Positions 41,022 to 49,963 are shown, numbered from the stretch's first letter. The stretch is 64,000 nt of DNA from Hominenteromicrobium sp900549945 (GCA_902472305.1 CABRNK010000001.1:190020-254019), one strand, 5' to 3'. Made by a program: numbers and translations. The notes: a model not told the origin generated them from the letters alone.

Positions 41022-41073
41022 TAAAAGAATTGCCGGTTCCGTCGAAATCCGGTGTTTTTTGCAAAAATTCAAA

Positions 41074-41109
41074 ATATACCTTGACAGGCGAGGTATATGT
41101 GTGTAATAT
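41074..41109 (+). promoter_or_regulatory. PadR-operon promoter with operator palindrome
   Basis: TTGACA (41081-41086), a 17-nt spacer and TAATAT (41104-41109). The inverted repeat ATATACC (41074-41080) and GGTATAT (41092-41098) flanks the -35 box exactly, so a repressor bound there would hide it. PadR proteins often repress their own operons this way. Confidence 0.82.
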
Positions 41110-41162
41110 GTATGTTAAAGAGATAAGGTATTTCTCAAGACGAAGGAAAGGGGCGGTTTGCT

Positions 41163-41486
41163 ATGGCAATTGCGGCGGATCTGATCCGCGGGCATACGGA
41201 TACGATTATTCTCGCGCAGCTCACGCACGGCGACAGCTACGGCTACAACATCAACCGCGTGATCCAGCGGATCACCGGCGGGCAGTACGAGCTCAAGGAA
41301 GCAACGCTCTACACGGCGTTTCGCCGCCTTGAGCAGAGCGGGCTGATCGTCTCCTATTGGGGGGACGAGAACACGGGCGCGCGCAGGCGGTACTATTCAA
41401 TTACGTCTGCCGGGCGCGCGTATTACGAAACGCTGCTTTCGGACTGGGAGTATTCCCGAAATATCATCGAGCAGCTGATCCGGTAG
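41163..41486 (+). CDS. PadR-family transcriptional regulator
   Basis: The 107-residue protein is a small winged-helix repressor: THGDSYGYNINRVIQ, then the recognition region YELKEATLYTAFRRLEQSGLI and the wing ENTGARRRYYSIT. It has the short C-terminal dimerisation helix of the PadR-s2 group. It heads an operon with a DUF1700-type membrane protein and a DUF4097 protein, an arrangement widespread in Bacillota that is thought to respond to envelope stress. AAAGG lies upstream of the ATG. Confidence 0.93.
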   Translation: MAIAADLIRGHTDTIILAQLTHGDSYGYNINRVIQRITGGQYELKEATLYTAFRRLEQSGLIVSYWGDENTGARRRYYSITSAGRAYYETLLSDWEYSRNIIEQLIR

Positions 41487-41536
41487 CGGAGCATGGTTCA
41501 AACCGGGGTTCGAGAAAACAAGGAGTGGTGATTTTA

Positions 41537-42223
41537 ATGGAGTACAACATCAGGGCTTACGTTGACGAGCTCTTCCGCGATGCGCCGGATACGCAGCGCG
41601 CCTATGAGATGAAGGTGGAGCTTGTGCAGAATCTTCTCGACAAATACAACGATCTCGTCGCCTCCGGCAAAACGGAGGAGGACGCCTACAATATCACGAT
41701 CTACGGCATCGGAGACATTGCGGAGCTTCTCGAGGAGATGCGCCGCGAGGAGCCGGGGCACCCCGCCGGCGGGCAGGGCGCGACCTACTACAAGGCGATG
41801 TACCACTTCCGCAGGCGCAGTGCGGCGCTGACCGCCGTTGCCGTCTCGCTGTATATTTTCAGCATCATCCCGGTCATCGTGCTCGGCGTGCTCAGCTCGG
41901 AGCTGCACAGCGATTATATGGCGGCGCTCGGTGTCGCGGGCATGTTCACGTTTGCGGGCATAGCGACGGCGATTTTGATCTGGAATACCCTGACGAAGCC
42001 GAAGCACAACGACCCGCCGGAGATTGTCATCGACCTGTACAACCGCAAAAAGGGCGGCGGCCGCCCGATGCTCAAGGCGGTCGAATCCGGCTTCTGGGTT
42101 CTCGTGGTCGCGGTGTATTTTCTGCTGAGCTTTCTGACGCACCGCTGGGACATCACATGGATCATTTTCATCGCCGCGCCGGCCGTCTCGGCCATTCTGC
42201 ACGCGGCGATTGAGCGCGGCTGA
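41537..42223 (+). CDS. DUF1700-like membrane protein
   Basis: The 228-residue protein has an N-terminal helical domain (YNIRAYVDELFRDAPDTQRA, VELVQNLLDKYNDLVASGKT with EEDAYNI) like those of DUF1700/permease-prefix proteins, followed by about four transmembrane helices. Function unknown. AAGGAG precedes ATG 41537. It sits between the PadR and DUF4097 genes with small gaps, so the three act together. Confidence 0.8.
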   Translation: MEYNIRAYVDELFRDAPDTQRAYEMKVELVQNLLDKYNDLVASGKTEEDAYNITIYGIGDIAELLEEMRREEPGHPAGGQGATYYKAMYHFRRRSAALTAVAVSLYIFSIIPVIVLGVLSSELHSDYMAALGVAGMFTFAGIATAILIWNTLTKPKHNDPPEIVIDLYNRKKGGGRPMLKAVESGFWVLVVAVYFLLSFLTHRWDITWIIFIAAPAVSAILHAAIERG

Positions 42224-42242
42224 GGGAAAGGGAGGCATCGGG

Positions 42243-43229
42243 ATGAAAACGCATAAGGCTCTCAAAATCGCGGCGCTGAGCTGCGTCGCCGTGTTTGCGA
42301 TCGGCGTGCTGGCTTTCGGGCTTGCGACCGGCTTCGGTATTCGCGACCTGCTCGGCTTTTGGAGAGATACGGAGCAGAACGGCAGCTACGATACGCCGTA
42401 CACCTACACGGAATCGCTCGAGTACCTCGACGAGCTGGCGATCGACTGGGCCGCCGGCCCCGTGACGCTCTCGCTTTACGACGGCGACGACGTGACCGTC
42501 ACGGAGACGGCGCAGCGCGCGCTCAAGGAGGACGAAAAGCTGTCGCTCGAAATCGACGGCGGCAAGCTCACGGTCCGCTGGAACAGCGCTTGGCTGAACC
42601 TCGGCGTTTCCGGCGGCGATTCCAAGCGGCTCGAGGTGCAGGTGCCGAGAGCGCTTGCCGGCGATCTTTCGAGGATCTCGGTGTATACGGCCTCGGGCAC
42701 GCTTCAAACGGCTGATTTCGCGGCGCGCGAGATTTCGCTGAAAACGGTGTCCGGCGGCATCGAAGCCTCTAATCTCAGCGCCGGGCGGCTCGCGCTGAAT
42801 TCGACCTCCGGGACGATCCGCGGCGAAGGGCTCGAGGGCACGGAGCGGCTGGAGGCGGGGAACGTCTCCGGCAAAACGGCGCTCGCGGGCGTTCGGGCCG
42901 GGACGCTGAAGATTTCCTCGACCTCCGGCACGATCGAGGCAGAGGGCGCCGCGGCCTCGGCGGACTGCGGCTCGGTTTCCGGCGCGGTTTCGCTGACGAT
43001 GCAGACGTGGGCGGAGGAGACGGCGATCTCGACGGTCAGCGGCGGCGTCACGCTGCGCGGGCCGGAGACGGAGGCCGGCTTCACGTGCCGCTACTCGACG
43101 GTTTCCGGCGATATGACGTGCGGTTTCAATGTGAAGCAGAGCGGCAGCGAATATATCGCCGGCAAGGGCGAGGCCGCGGTCAGCATCACCACCACCTCGG
43201 GCGATGCGGAGCTCGGACCGATACAGTAA
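42243..43229 (+). CDS. DUF4097 family beta-helix protein
   Basis: The 328-residue product has an N-terminal membrane anchor (about residues 7-30) and a repeat-rich extracellular domain. Recurrent short motifs such as LKTVSGGIEAS, LNSTSGTIRGE, ISSTSGTIEAE and ISTVSGGVTLR mark the DUF4097 right-handed beta-helix. Homologs (YvlB, LiaG types) belong to envelope-stress modules. GGGAGG precedes the ATG. Last gene of the PadR operon. Confidence 0.88.
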   Translation: MKTHKALKIAALSCVAVFAIGVLAFGLATGFGIRDLLGFWRDTEQNGSYDTPYTYTESLEYLDELAIDWAAGPVTLSLYDGDDVTVTETAQRALKEDEKLSLEIDGGKLTVRWNSAWLNLGVSGGDSKRLEVQVPRALAGDLSRISVYTASGTLQTADFAAREISLKTVSGGIEASNLSAGRLALNSTSGTIRGEGLEGTERLEAGNVSGKTALAGVRAGTLKISSTSGTIEAEGAAASADCGSVSGAVSLTMQTWAEETAISTVSGGVTLRGPETEAGFTCRYSTVSGDMTCGFNVKQSGSEYIAGKGEAAVSITTTSGDAELGPIQ

Positions 43230-43256
43230 AAAGCGTGGGTTTCCGGCGCGGAAGTA

Positions 43257-43286
43257 AAAAGGGCGGCCTGATCGGCCGCCCTTTCT
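43257..43286. terminator. Bidirectional terminator
   Basis: AAAGGGCGGCC pairs with GGCCGCCCTTT; A-run before and T-rich sequence after. It serves the PadR operon and the converging NimA-like gene. Confidence 0.85.
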
Positions 43287-43293
43287 GGCATGC

Positions 43294-43773
43294 TTATGCG
43301 TTCGGTGTGTTGTGCTTGCCGGTGACCGATTCTATGTCGATGCACCAGACAGCCGTGTGGGCCGGGCCGGTTTCGATGCACGCGATCTGCTCCTGCGGGA
43401 TGCTCGGCGCAAAACGCGCGCAGAGCAGGCGCAGCGCGGCGCGCTTTTCCTCGAGATCCGTGAGCTCGCGCGCGGTGCCGCGGACGACCGCCGAGGCGTA
43501 GTGCGTCGTGAGGCCCGGCTCGTCGATCTCGGCGCCGTCGACAAAGAGCACGCAGACCTTCGGGTTCTGCCGGAGCAAATCGCCCTTCAGGCCCTCGTAG
43601 GCGGCGTGGTAGTACAGCTTGCCGCCGTCGCGCACGAGGTTGAGTGCAACGGCATACGGCGTGCCGTCCGGCGCGCACATAGACACGGTGCCGAAGGTAC
43701 TGCGGTCGATCGCTTCGAACGCCGCCTCGCGGCTGAGCGCGCGGTCCGCGCGGCGCATTTTCGTGTTTTCCAT
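43294..43773 (-). CDS. NimA-like flavoprotein, pyridoxamine 5'-phosphate oxidase superfamily
   Basis: The 159-residue protein has the split-barrel FMN-binding pattern of the NimA/PNPOx group: FGTVSMCAPDGTPYAVALN, GGKLYYHAAYEGLKGDLLRQ, VCVLFVD and YASAVVRGTAREL. NimA proteins reduce nitroimidazoles, but most homologs have unknown substrates. It is a single-gene unit with its own promoter. AAGGGGG lies upstream of the ATG. Confidence 0.88.
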   Translation of the reverse strand: MENTKMRRADRALSREAAFEAIDRSTFGTVSMCAPDGTPYAVALNLVRDGGKLYYHAAYEGLKGDLLRQNPKVCVLFVDGAEIDEPGLTTHYASAVVRGTARELTDLEEKRAALRLLCARFAPSIPQEQIACIETGPAHTAVWCIDIESVTGKHNTPNA

Positions 43774-43843
43774 AGGTAAAAGCCCCCTTCTGCGGGCGCG
43801 GCCGCCGCCCCTGCGGCATGCGGCGCGCTCTGTTTCCGGTTTC

Positions 43844-43872
43844 AGTATAGCACGGTGCGGTGCAGGGGGCAA
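43844..43872 (-). promoter_or_regulatory. Sigma-A promoter of the NimA-like gene
   Basis: Minus-strand TTGCCC (43872-43867), a 17-nt spacer and TATACT (43849-43844). Confidence 0.75.
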
Positions 43873-43920
43873 GTGCGGCGCGCATTTTTGTGGAGAAGTT
43901 TAAAAAAGTCCGCAAAGCCC

Positions 43921-43949
43921 TTGTTTTCCGGCGCGATTTCGTGTAAATT
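43921..43949 (+). promoter_or_regulatory. Probable promoter of the Cof-type phosphatase gene
   Basis: TTGTTT (43921-43926), a 17-nt spacer and TAAATT (43944-43949). Confidence 0.65.
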
Positions 43950-44015
43950 AAGATGGAATGGCAAAAGGCTGCGGCGGCTCGGGCCGCGGCGCGGAAAGGG
44001 ATGGGATTTTTGAAG

Positions 44016-44861
44016 ATGACAGAGAGGAAGCCGGTTCGGCTCGTGGCCTTTGATCTTGACGGCACGACGCTGCACGGGCACGCGCAGCTTTCCGCGCGCA
44101 ACCGGCAGGCGATGGAGCGGGCCAGCGCGGCGGGCGTGCTGCTGGTGCCGGCGACGGGGCGCGTGAAAAACTTCATCCCGCCGTGTCTGACGGAGCTGCC
44201 GTTTATCCGCTACGCGATCACCTCGAACGGCGGCGCGGTGTGGGACCTGCGCGAGGACAGGCTGCTGTGCAGCGATTTGATCCCGACGGAGACGGCGATG
44301 CAGGTGCAGCGTATTTTCGACGACTATCCGCTCTACGTGGAATATTACGTGAACGGCAGCGGCGTGACGCGGCGCGGCGACCCGGAAAAGGCGGGCACGC
44401 TTTACGGCCTGCCGGAAAAGCTGTTTTACTTTCTGACGAAGCGCTACGTTTTTGCGGACAGCCTTTCGGGCTATCTGCGCGAAACCGGCGCCGAGCCGGA
44501 GAAAATCAACATGATGTTCATCCCCGAAAAGGTGCGCGAGGCGGTGCTTCTGCGCCTGCGTGCGCTCGACGGCATTGAGATCACATACTCGAACGTAGAC
44601 AACATCGAGATCAACCGCAGGGGCTGCAATAAGGGCACGGCGCTCGTCTCGCTCTGCGCGGCGCTCGGGCTCGACCCCGCGGAGACGATGGCGGTCGGCG
44701 ACAACGGCAACGACCTCGGTATGCTGCGCGCCGCGGGCCTCGCGGCGGTGGTCGGCAACGGGATCCCCGCGGTCAAGGCGCTGGCGGATGTGGTTGTCGC
44801 GCCGTGCGCGGACGACGGCTTCGCCGAGGCCGTCGAGCGGTTCGCGCTTGCCGAGGGCTGA
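44016..44861 (+). CDS. Cof-type HAD-IIB sugar phosphatase
   Basis: The 281-residue hydrolase has motif I LVAFDLDGTTLHG, motif II YAITSNGGAVWDL, a class IIB cap and motif IV METMAVGDNGNDLGML in variant form (AETMAVGDNGND). Cof enzymes remove phosphate from sugars and cofactors; the substrate is unknown. The start at 44016 leaves GGG about 10 nt upstream; an in-frame ATG at 44001 has its ribosome site too close. Confidence 0.9.
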   Translation: MTERKPVRLVAFDLDGTTLHGHAQLSARNRQAMERASAAGVLLVPATGRVKNFIPPCLTELPFIRYAITSNGGAVWDLREDRLLCSDLIPTETAMQVQRIFDDYPLYVEYYVNGSGVTRRGDPEKAGTLYGLPEKLFYFLTKRYVFADSLSGYLRETGAEPEKINMMFIPEKVREAVLLRLRALDGIEITYSNVDNIEINRRGCNKGTALVSLCAALGLDPAETMAVGDNGNDLGMLRAAGLAAVVGNGIPAVKALADVVVAPCADDGFAEAVERFALAEG

Positions 44862-44970
44862 TCTGCACGGGCTGTGCGGCGGGCGTGGAAGCCGCATGCC
44901 GCGCAGCATCTTACACTTAGAAAGCACAACGAAAGGAAAAGCCCGTGCGCGGCGCGGGCGGGATTGCAGG

Positions 44971-45753
44971 ATGAAAAACAAGGCGGTTCTGATTTTGATC
45001 GACGGCATGCGCCCGGACGGGACGGCGGCGTGCGGAAACGACGCGTTTCAGGCGCTGATGCGGGCGGGCACGTCGTGCTTTCACGCGCGGACAGTCATGC
45101 CCTCGATGACGCTGCCGTGCCACGCCTCGCTCTTTTTCTCGGTGGAGCCGGAGCGGCACGGCATCACGGACAACACGTGGCACCCGATGGTGCGCCCGAT
45201 CGAGAGTATCGCGGACGTGGTCAAGAAATTCGGCGGTAAAACGGCGATGTTCTACAACTGGGAGGAGCTGCGCGACCTGAACCGCCCCGGCTCGCTCGAT
45301 TTCAGCCGCTTCCAGACGGAGGCGCTGCCGCTTGAGGCCGGCCTCGAGAGCGAGGACGCGCTGACCGACGCGGCGATCGACTACATCGTGCGCGAGCAGC
45401 CGGATTTCACGTTCCTTTACCTCGGCTATACGGACTGCGCCGGGCACAACTGCGGCTGGATGTCGCCGGAATACCTGCGCACGCTGGCCCACGCGCTCGG
45501 CTGCGTGCGGCGCGTTCATGCGGCGCTGCCCGCGGGCTACAGCCTCGCGCTGACCGCCGACCACGGCGGGCACGGCCGCATGCACGGCGAGGACATCCCC
45601 GAGGATATGACGATCCCAGTCGTGTTCGCCGGCGCGCCGTTTGAGGCCGGCCGCGCGCTCGAAAGTTTGAGCATCAAGGATATCGCGCCCACGCTGCTCG
45701 AGGTGCTCGGCCTGCCGAAGCCCGCCGCGTGGGAGGGCCGAAGCATCCTTTAA
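44971..45753 (+). CDS. Alkaline-phosphatase-superfamily phosphodiesterase/nucleotide pyrophosphatase-like
   Basis: The 260-residue enzyme lacks a signal peptide. It has the metal and nucleophile layout of type I phosphodiesterases: AVLILIDGMRPDG (metal Asp), TVMPSMTLPCHASLFF (Thr nucleophile region), YLGYTDCAGHNCGW and LTADHGGHGRMHG (Asp-His metal ligands). It is short for the family. It follows the Cof phosphatase by 109 bp and may be co-transcribed. Confidence 0.85.
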   Translation: MKNKAVLILIDGMRPDGTAACGNDAFQALMRAGTSCFHARTVMPSMTLPCHASLFFSVEPERHGITDNTWHPMVRPIESIADVVKKFGGKTAMFYNWEELRDLNRPGSLDFSRFQTEALPLEAGLESEDALTDAAIDYIVREQPDFTFLYLGYTDCAGHNCGWMSPEYLRTLAHALGCVRRVHAALPAGYSLALTADHGGHGRMHGEDIPEDMTIPVVFAGAPFEAGRALESLSIKDIAPTLLEVLGLPKPAAWEGRSIL

Positions 45754-45840
45754 TGCTGGAAGCCGGCCGGTGTTTTAAGCGGTGCGGGGGCAGTCGGCTC
45801 CCGCAACACAATTCCGATGTGAAGGGGGAGAATCGCAGAG

Positions 45841-46353
45841 ATGGTTTGTAAAATAAGGAAATGGAGGCCTTCCGATGCGGCAGAGCTCGCAAAGGTGTTG
45901 TCGGATAAAGAAATACTCGATAATCTTCGGGATGGACTGCCGTATCCCTATACCGAGCAGGACGGCGCGGCGTTTATATCCGCCATGCTTGCCGCAGACG
46001 AAAGAGAGACCTTTGCGTTCGCCGTCACGGTGCAGGACAAAGCGGTCGGAAGCATCGGCGTTTTCCGGCAGGGGAACGTGCACCGGAGAACGGCCGAGCT
46101 GGGGTATTATATCGCAAAGGAATACCGGGGAAAGGGTATGATGACGGAGGCGGTCCGACAGATTTGCACATATGTGTTCGATAACAGCGATATTCTCCGC
46201 ATTTACGCGGAACCGTTCTCCTATAACGCCGCGTCCTGCCGCGTTCTCGAAAAGGCGGGCTTTCAATACGAGGGAACGCTGCGCTGCAATGCCGTGAAGA
46301 ACGGCAGGATTCTCGATATGAAAATGTACGCGCGGCTGAAAGATGAGCCGTGA
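45841..46353 (+). CDS. GNAT-family N-acetyltransferase (RimJ/RimL-like)
   Basis: The 170-residue protein shows IRKWRPSDAAELAKVLSD, the acetyl-CoA motif A LGYYIAKEYRGKGMMTEAV and motif B IYAEPFSYNAASCRVLEKAG with FQYEGTLR. Homologs acetylate ribosomal protein N-termini or small amines. Its base composition is lower in GC than its neighbours, which hints at transfer. AAGGGGGAG precedes the ATG. Confidence 0.92.
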   Translation: MVCKIRKWRPSDAAELAKVLSDKEILDNLRDGLPYPYTEQDGAAFISAMLAADERETFAFAVTVQDKAVGSIGVFRQGNVHRRTAELGYYIAKEYRGKGMMTEAVRQICTYVFDNSDILRIYAEPFSYNAASCRVLEKAGFQYEGTLRCNAVKNGRILDMKMYARLKDEP

Positions 46354-46427
46354 TCTTCGAGCGAATGCGTTCGTTCGATTTATAAATACATTCAATATAT
46401 TTTGAAATAAAGAAAGGTTTTCGTATT

Positions 46428-48017
46428 ATGCTGAACGTTTCCGGTGTGGCCATCAATTTCGACGGCCAGAACCTCTTTTCCAATGTCAACCTGCAATTTC
46501 TGCCCGGCAACTGCTACGGCATCATCGGCGCGAACGGCGCGGGCAAATCCACGTTCCTGCGCATCCTCTCGGGCGACCTCGAGCCCTCGAAGGGCGACGT
46601 GTCGTTCGACCCGAAATACCGCATGTCGGTGCTCAAGCAGGATCATTTCGCCTATGAGAGCCAGACGATTTTCGACACGATCATGCAGGGCAACGCGCGC
46701 CTTTTTGAGATTGCCGCCGAGAAGGAGGCGCTCTACGCCAAGCCCGATTTCAGCGAGGAGGACGGCAACCGCGCCGCCGAGCTCGAGGCCGAATTCGCCG
46801 AGCTAAACGGCTGGGACGCCGAAACCGAGGCCGCGAAGCTGATGCAGGGCCTCGGCCTCGACAGCCGCGGCATGTACAGTACGATGAGCACGCTGAACCA
46901 GACCGAGAAGGTCAAGGTGCTTCTGGCGCGCGCGCTGTTCGGCGAGCCGGATATGATTTTGCTCGACGAGCCGACGAACGGCCTCGACGCGAAGGCGATC
47001 ACATGGCTCGAGGATTTCCTCATCGAGTATGAGGGCACCGTCATCGTCGTCTCGCACGACCGCCACTTTTTGAACAACGTCTGCACGCACATCGTCGACG
47101 TCGATTACGGCAAGATCAAGATGTACGTGGGCAACTACGATTTCTGGTATGAATCGAGCCAGCTCATCCAGCGCATGCTGCGCGACCAGAACCGCAAGGC
47201 CGAGGAGAAGATCAAGGAGCTGCAAAACTTTATCCAGCGCTTCTCGGCGAACAAATCGAAGTCGCGTCAGGCGACCTCGCGCAAAAAGCTGCTCGACAAG
47301 ATCACGGTCGAGGAGATGCCGGCTTCCTCCCGGCGGTACCCCTATGTCGGCTTCACGATGGACCGCGAGCTTGGCAAGGACGTGCTGACGGTTTCGGGCC
47401 TCTCGAAAACCGTGGACGGTGTGAAGGTGCTCGACAACGTATCGTTTACGGTCGGCCGCGAGGACAAGATCGCGTTCGTCGCGAACAACGAATTCGCCGT
47501 GCCGACGCTTTTCAAGATCCTGATGGAGGAGCTGGAGCCGGACGAGGGCACGTTCAAATGGGGCGTTTCGACGAGCCGCTCGTATTTCCCGCAGGACAAC
47601 TCCGCCTATTTCGGCGACACGGAGGATTCGATCATCAAATGGCTTGAGCAGTATTCGAAGGATACGACCGAAACGTATCTGCGCGGCTTCCTAGGCAAGA
47701 TGCTCTTCTCCGGCGAGGATGTGTACAAGCCGGTTCAGGTGCTTTCCGGCGGCGAAAAGGTGCGCTGCATGCTCTCGCGCATGATGATGTTCGGCAGCAA
47801 CGTGCTGCTGCTCGACCAGCCGACGAACCACCTGGACCTCGAATCGATCACGGCGGTGAACAACGGCCTCATCGAGTTCAAGGGCGTCGTGCTGTTTTCC
47901 TCACACGACCACGAGTTCACCCAGACCGTCGCGAACCGCATCATCGAGATTCTGCCCGAGGGCGGCACGTTCGACCGCGTGACGACGTACGACGAATATC
48001 TGGAAATGCGCGGCTGA
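46428..48017 (+). CDS. ABC-F family ATPase (YkpA/YbiT-like), degenerate second site
   Basis: The 529-residue soluble protein has two ABC cassettes. The first is complete in Walker A (IIGANGAGKSTF) and Walker B (MILLDEPTNGLD), but its signature reads TLNQTEKVKVLL. The linker (about 240-300) is basic and helical, as in ribosome-acting ABC-F proteins. In the second cassette Walker A reads ANNEFAVPT: the lysine (position 358) is Val. Walker B reads LLLDQPTNHLD, with Gln in place of the catalytic Glu, while the signature VLSGGEKVRCML is intact. Such proteins modulate translation or, in some branches, give antibiotic resistance. AGAAAGG precedes the ATG. Confidence 0.92.
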   Translation: MLNVSGVAINFDGQNLFSNVNLQFLPGNCYGIIGANGAGKSTFLRILSGDLEPSKGDVSFDPKYRMSVLKQDHFAYESQTIFDTIMQGNARLFEIAAEKEALYAKPDFSEEDGNRAAELEAEFAELNGWDAETEAAKLMQGLGLDSRGMYSTMSTLNQTEKVKVLLARALFGEPDMILLDEPTNGLDAKAITWLEDFLIEYEGTVIVVSHDRHFLNNVCTHIVDVDYGKIKMYVGNYDFWYESSQLIQRMLRDQNRKAEEKIKELQNFIQRFSANKSKSRQATSRKKLLDKITVEEMPASSRRYPYVGFTMDRELGKDVLTVSGLSKTVDGVKVLDNVSFTVGREDKIAFVANNEFAVPTLFKILMEELEPDEGTFKWGVSTSRSYFPQDNSAYFGDTEDSIIKWLEQYSKDTTETYLRGFLGKMLFSGEDVYKPVQVLSGGEKVRCMLSRMMMFGSNVLLLDQPTNHLDLESITAVNNGLIEFKGVVLFSSHDHEFTQTVANRIIEILPEGGTFDRVTTYDEYLEMRG

Positions 48018-48049
48018 TGCCGGCCGGCGGCTGCCGGGCGCGTTTCCTT

Positions 48050-48098
48050 TAGGCCCGGTGTTTCAAGCGGCACCGGGCCTAAAATTTATTTTTTCAAA
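48050..48098 (+). terminator. Terminator after the ABC-F gene
   Basis: TAGGCCCGGTG pairs with CACCGGGCCTA, followed by an A/T-rich run with T6. Confidence 0.85.
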
Positions 48099-48163
48099 AG
48101 TTTTGTAACCGTGCGGGGCGAAATACTTACCTTATGGGTGAAGGGAAGAAAGGGAGCGGTAAA

Positions 48164-48721
48164 ATGCTGGAAGACGAGAGAATTCTCGCGCTGTACTGGG
48201 CGCGCGACGCGGCGGCCATTCAGGAGACGGACGTCAAATACGGGGCGCGGCTGCACGGCCTTTCGCGCCGCCTGCTGCCCGTGCGGGAGGACGCCGAGGA
48301 GTGCGTGAACGACACGTACCTCGGCGCGTGGAACGCGATCCCGCCGGCTCGGCCCGCGCACTTCTTCGCCTTTCTGGCGAAGCTCTGCCGCAATCTCGCC
48401 TGCAACCGGCTGGACTGGCTGAACGCCGCAAAGCGCCGTGCGGACGTCGTTTCGCTCACGGATGAGCTTGCGGCCTGCGTGCCCGGCGCGGACGGCGGCC
48501 GAGAGCAGGCACTGCGCGAGCTCGGCGGTCTGCTCTCCGATTTCCTGCGCGGCCTGCCGCAGGAGAGCCGCCTCTTTTTTCTGCGGCGCTACTGGTTTAT
48601 GGATTCCGTGAAGGAAATTGCAGAGCGGTACGCGGTCGGCGAGAGCCGCGTCAAGACGAGCCTGTTCCGCACGCGGCGCAGGCTGCGCGAATACCTCGAG
48701 AAGGAGGGGATTTCCGTTTGA
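48164..48721 (+). CDS. ECF-type RNA polymerase sigma factor
   Basis: The 185-residue product has sigma region 2 (DAEECVNDTYLGAWNAIPPA, FFAFLAKLCRNLACN) and region 4 with helix-turn-helix (FFLRRYWFMDSVKEIAERYA, GESRVKTSLFRTRRRL). It fits the group of Clostridia ECF factors that sit before a membrane-bound regulator. ATG 48164 is chosen with AAAGGGAG upstream; an in-frame ATG at 48134 lacks one. The next gene starts 50 bp later and likely encodes its anti-sigma factor. Confidence 0.9.
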   Translation: MLEDERILALYWARDAAAIQETDVKYGARLHGLSRRLLPVREDAEECVNDTYLGAWNAIPPARPAHFFAFLAKLCRNLACNRLDWLNAAKRRADVVSLTDELAACVPGADGGREQALRELGGLLSDFLRGLPQESRLFFLRRYWFMDSVKEIAERYAVGESRVKTSLFRTRRRLREYLEKEGISV

Positions 48722-48771
48722 AAGGGGAAAACAGCGCACAGCCCGCGGCGGGCAAAGGGGGAGAAAGCCGA

Positions 48772-49476
48772 ATGACCGGAAAAGATCTGTTTGCGGCGCT
48801 GAGCTTTGTGGACGACGCGCTGATCCTCGAGGCGGAGGAGGCAAAGCCTGCGCGACGCGCGTTTCCTGCGCAGGCCGTGCGCTGGGGCGCGGCGCTCGCC
48901 GCCTGCGTTTGCCTGCTCGTCGGCTGGGCGTTTGCGGCGGAGCGCCTGCGGTACGCGGGCAGCACGTCGAACGAAACGGCCGGTGCGGCGGAAGGCGCCG
49001 TGCAGGAGGCGGGCGGCATGCCTGAAACGGCCGAAGACAGCGCCGATGCGGGCTTCAGCGGGAAAATCATCGACCGCTATCTGGGCGAAAACGAGATGGC
49101 GACGTGTTATGCCGCGCCGCAGAACGGCACTTGGACGATCGAACAGCCGCTACAAGACATGCTGGACCGCTTTGCCGGCGAGGACGTGCGCTTCCTCGTG
49201 GCGTTCGATCTGTTTGCCGAGGAGACGCGCATCGACCCCGCGGACGACGCGTACGCGCGGGAGGCGGAGCGGCTGGCTGCGGCCGGCTACGACCTGCGCA
49301 TTTTGCCGCAGGAGAGCGCTGCGGGGGAGACGATGCGCGTCTGCGGGCTGTTCACGGCGGAGCAGCTCGAGCAATTCGACGCGGCGGACGCATACGGCTA
49401 CGATTTCTATTTCCCAAAGAATGCGGACGGCACGCCGCTCGATTGGAACGAACCGGCCGGGGAGCCGGCCGGCTGA
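48772..49476 (+). CDS. Putative membrane anti-sigma factor
   Basis: The 234-residue protein has a short cytoplasmic N-terminus (TGKDLFAALSFVDDALILEA), one transmembrane helix (about residues 37-58) and an extracellular domain without known motifs. The N-terminal helix pattern matches proteins found after ECF sigma genes in Clostridia; the anti-sigma role is inferred from position. ATG 48772 follows GGGGGAG; a TTG frame start at 48718 is less likely. Confidence 0.65.
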   Translation: MTGKDLFAALSFVDDALILEAEEAKPARRAFPAQAVRWGAALAACVCLLVGWAFAAERLRYAGSTSNETAGAAEGAVQEAGGMPETAEDSADAGFSGKIIDRYLGENEMATCYAAPQNGTWTIEQPLQDMLDRFAGEDVRFLVAFDLFAEETRIDPADDAYAREAERLAAAGYDLRILPQESAAGETMRVCGLFTAEQLEQFDAADAYGYDFYFPKNADGTPLDWNEPAGEPAG

Positions 49477-49498
49477 AAAACGGACGGGAGGAAACGGT

Positions 49499-49933
49499 AT
49501 GAAAGCGATCGGTGCTTTAAGGGTTGCGGCGGCCCTGCTTGCGCTGTGCCTTGCCGCGCTATTGGCGGGCTGTGCCGTCCAAATTGCGCCCATTGAGCCG
49601 AACAGTGTGGAGCAGATCGAGGTGGAATCGCTGCCGCAGAGCGAGACGTGGGCGCGCGTCTATACGGACCGCGACAAGATCGGCGAGGTCGTTTCCTATT
49701 TGAACGGCCTGCGGCTGCGGCAGCTCTTTTCGGAGAATCCGGACGAATACGTGGGGCAGTCGCTCGTGCTGACGCTGACGCTTGCGGACGGCACCACGCG
49801 GGAATTCACGCATTTCGGCAACCTGTTTTTGATGGAGCGCGGCGGCGCGTGGCAGCGGATGGAATACGAGCAGGCCGCCCGGCTGGACGGGCTTTTGCGG
49901 CGCCTGCCCACAGACGCGCAGCCCGAGGCTTAA
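49499..49933 (+). CDS. Small lipoprotein of unknown function
   Basis: The 144-residue product has a lipoprotein signal with lipobox LLAGC and a compact domain with VYTDRDKIGEVVSYLNGLRL and LVLTLTLADGTTREFTHFG, resembling a small beta-rich sensor or inhibitor domain. GGGAGG precedes the ATG, 22 bp after the putative anti-sigma gene, so it probably belongs to the sigma regulon's signal-input side. Confidence 0.72.
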   Translation: MKAIGALRVAAALLALCLAALLAGCAVQIAPIEPNSVEQIEVESLPQSETWARVYTDRDKIGEVVSYLNGLRLRQLFSENPDEYVGQSLVLTLTLADGTTREFTHFGNLFLMERGGAWQRMEYEQAARLDGLLRRLPTDAQPEA

Positions 49934-49963
49934 CGGGCGCGCCGCCGAAATTCCGATAGGGTA

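Noticed and set aside
48104..48126. Autoregulatory ECF promoter at TGTAACC before the sigma gene
   Set aside because: TGTAACC resembles an ECF -35, but no -10 element sits at the usual 16-17 nt spacing, so it is not listed as a feature.
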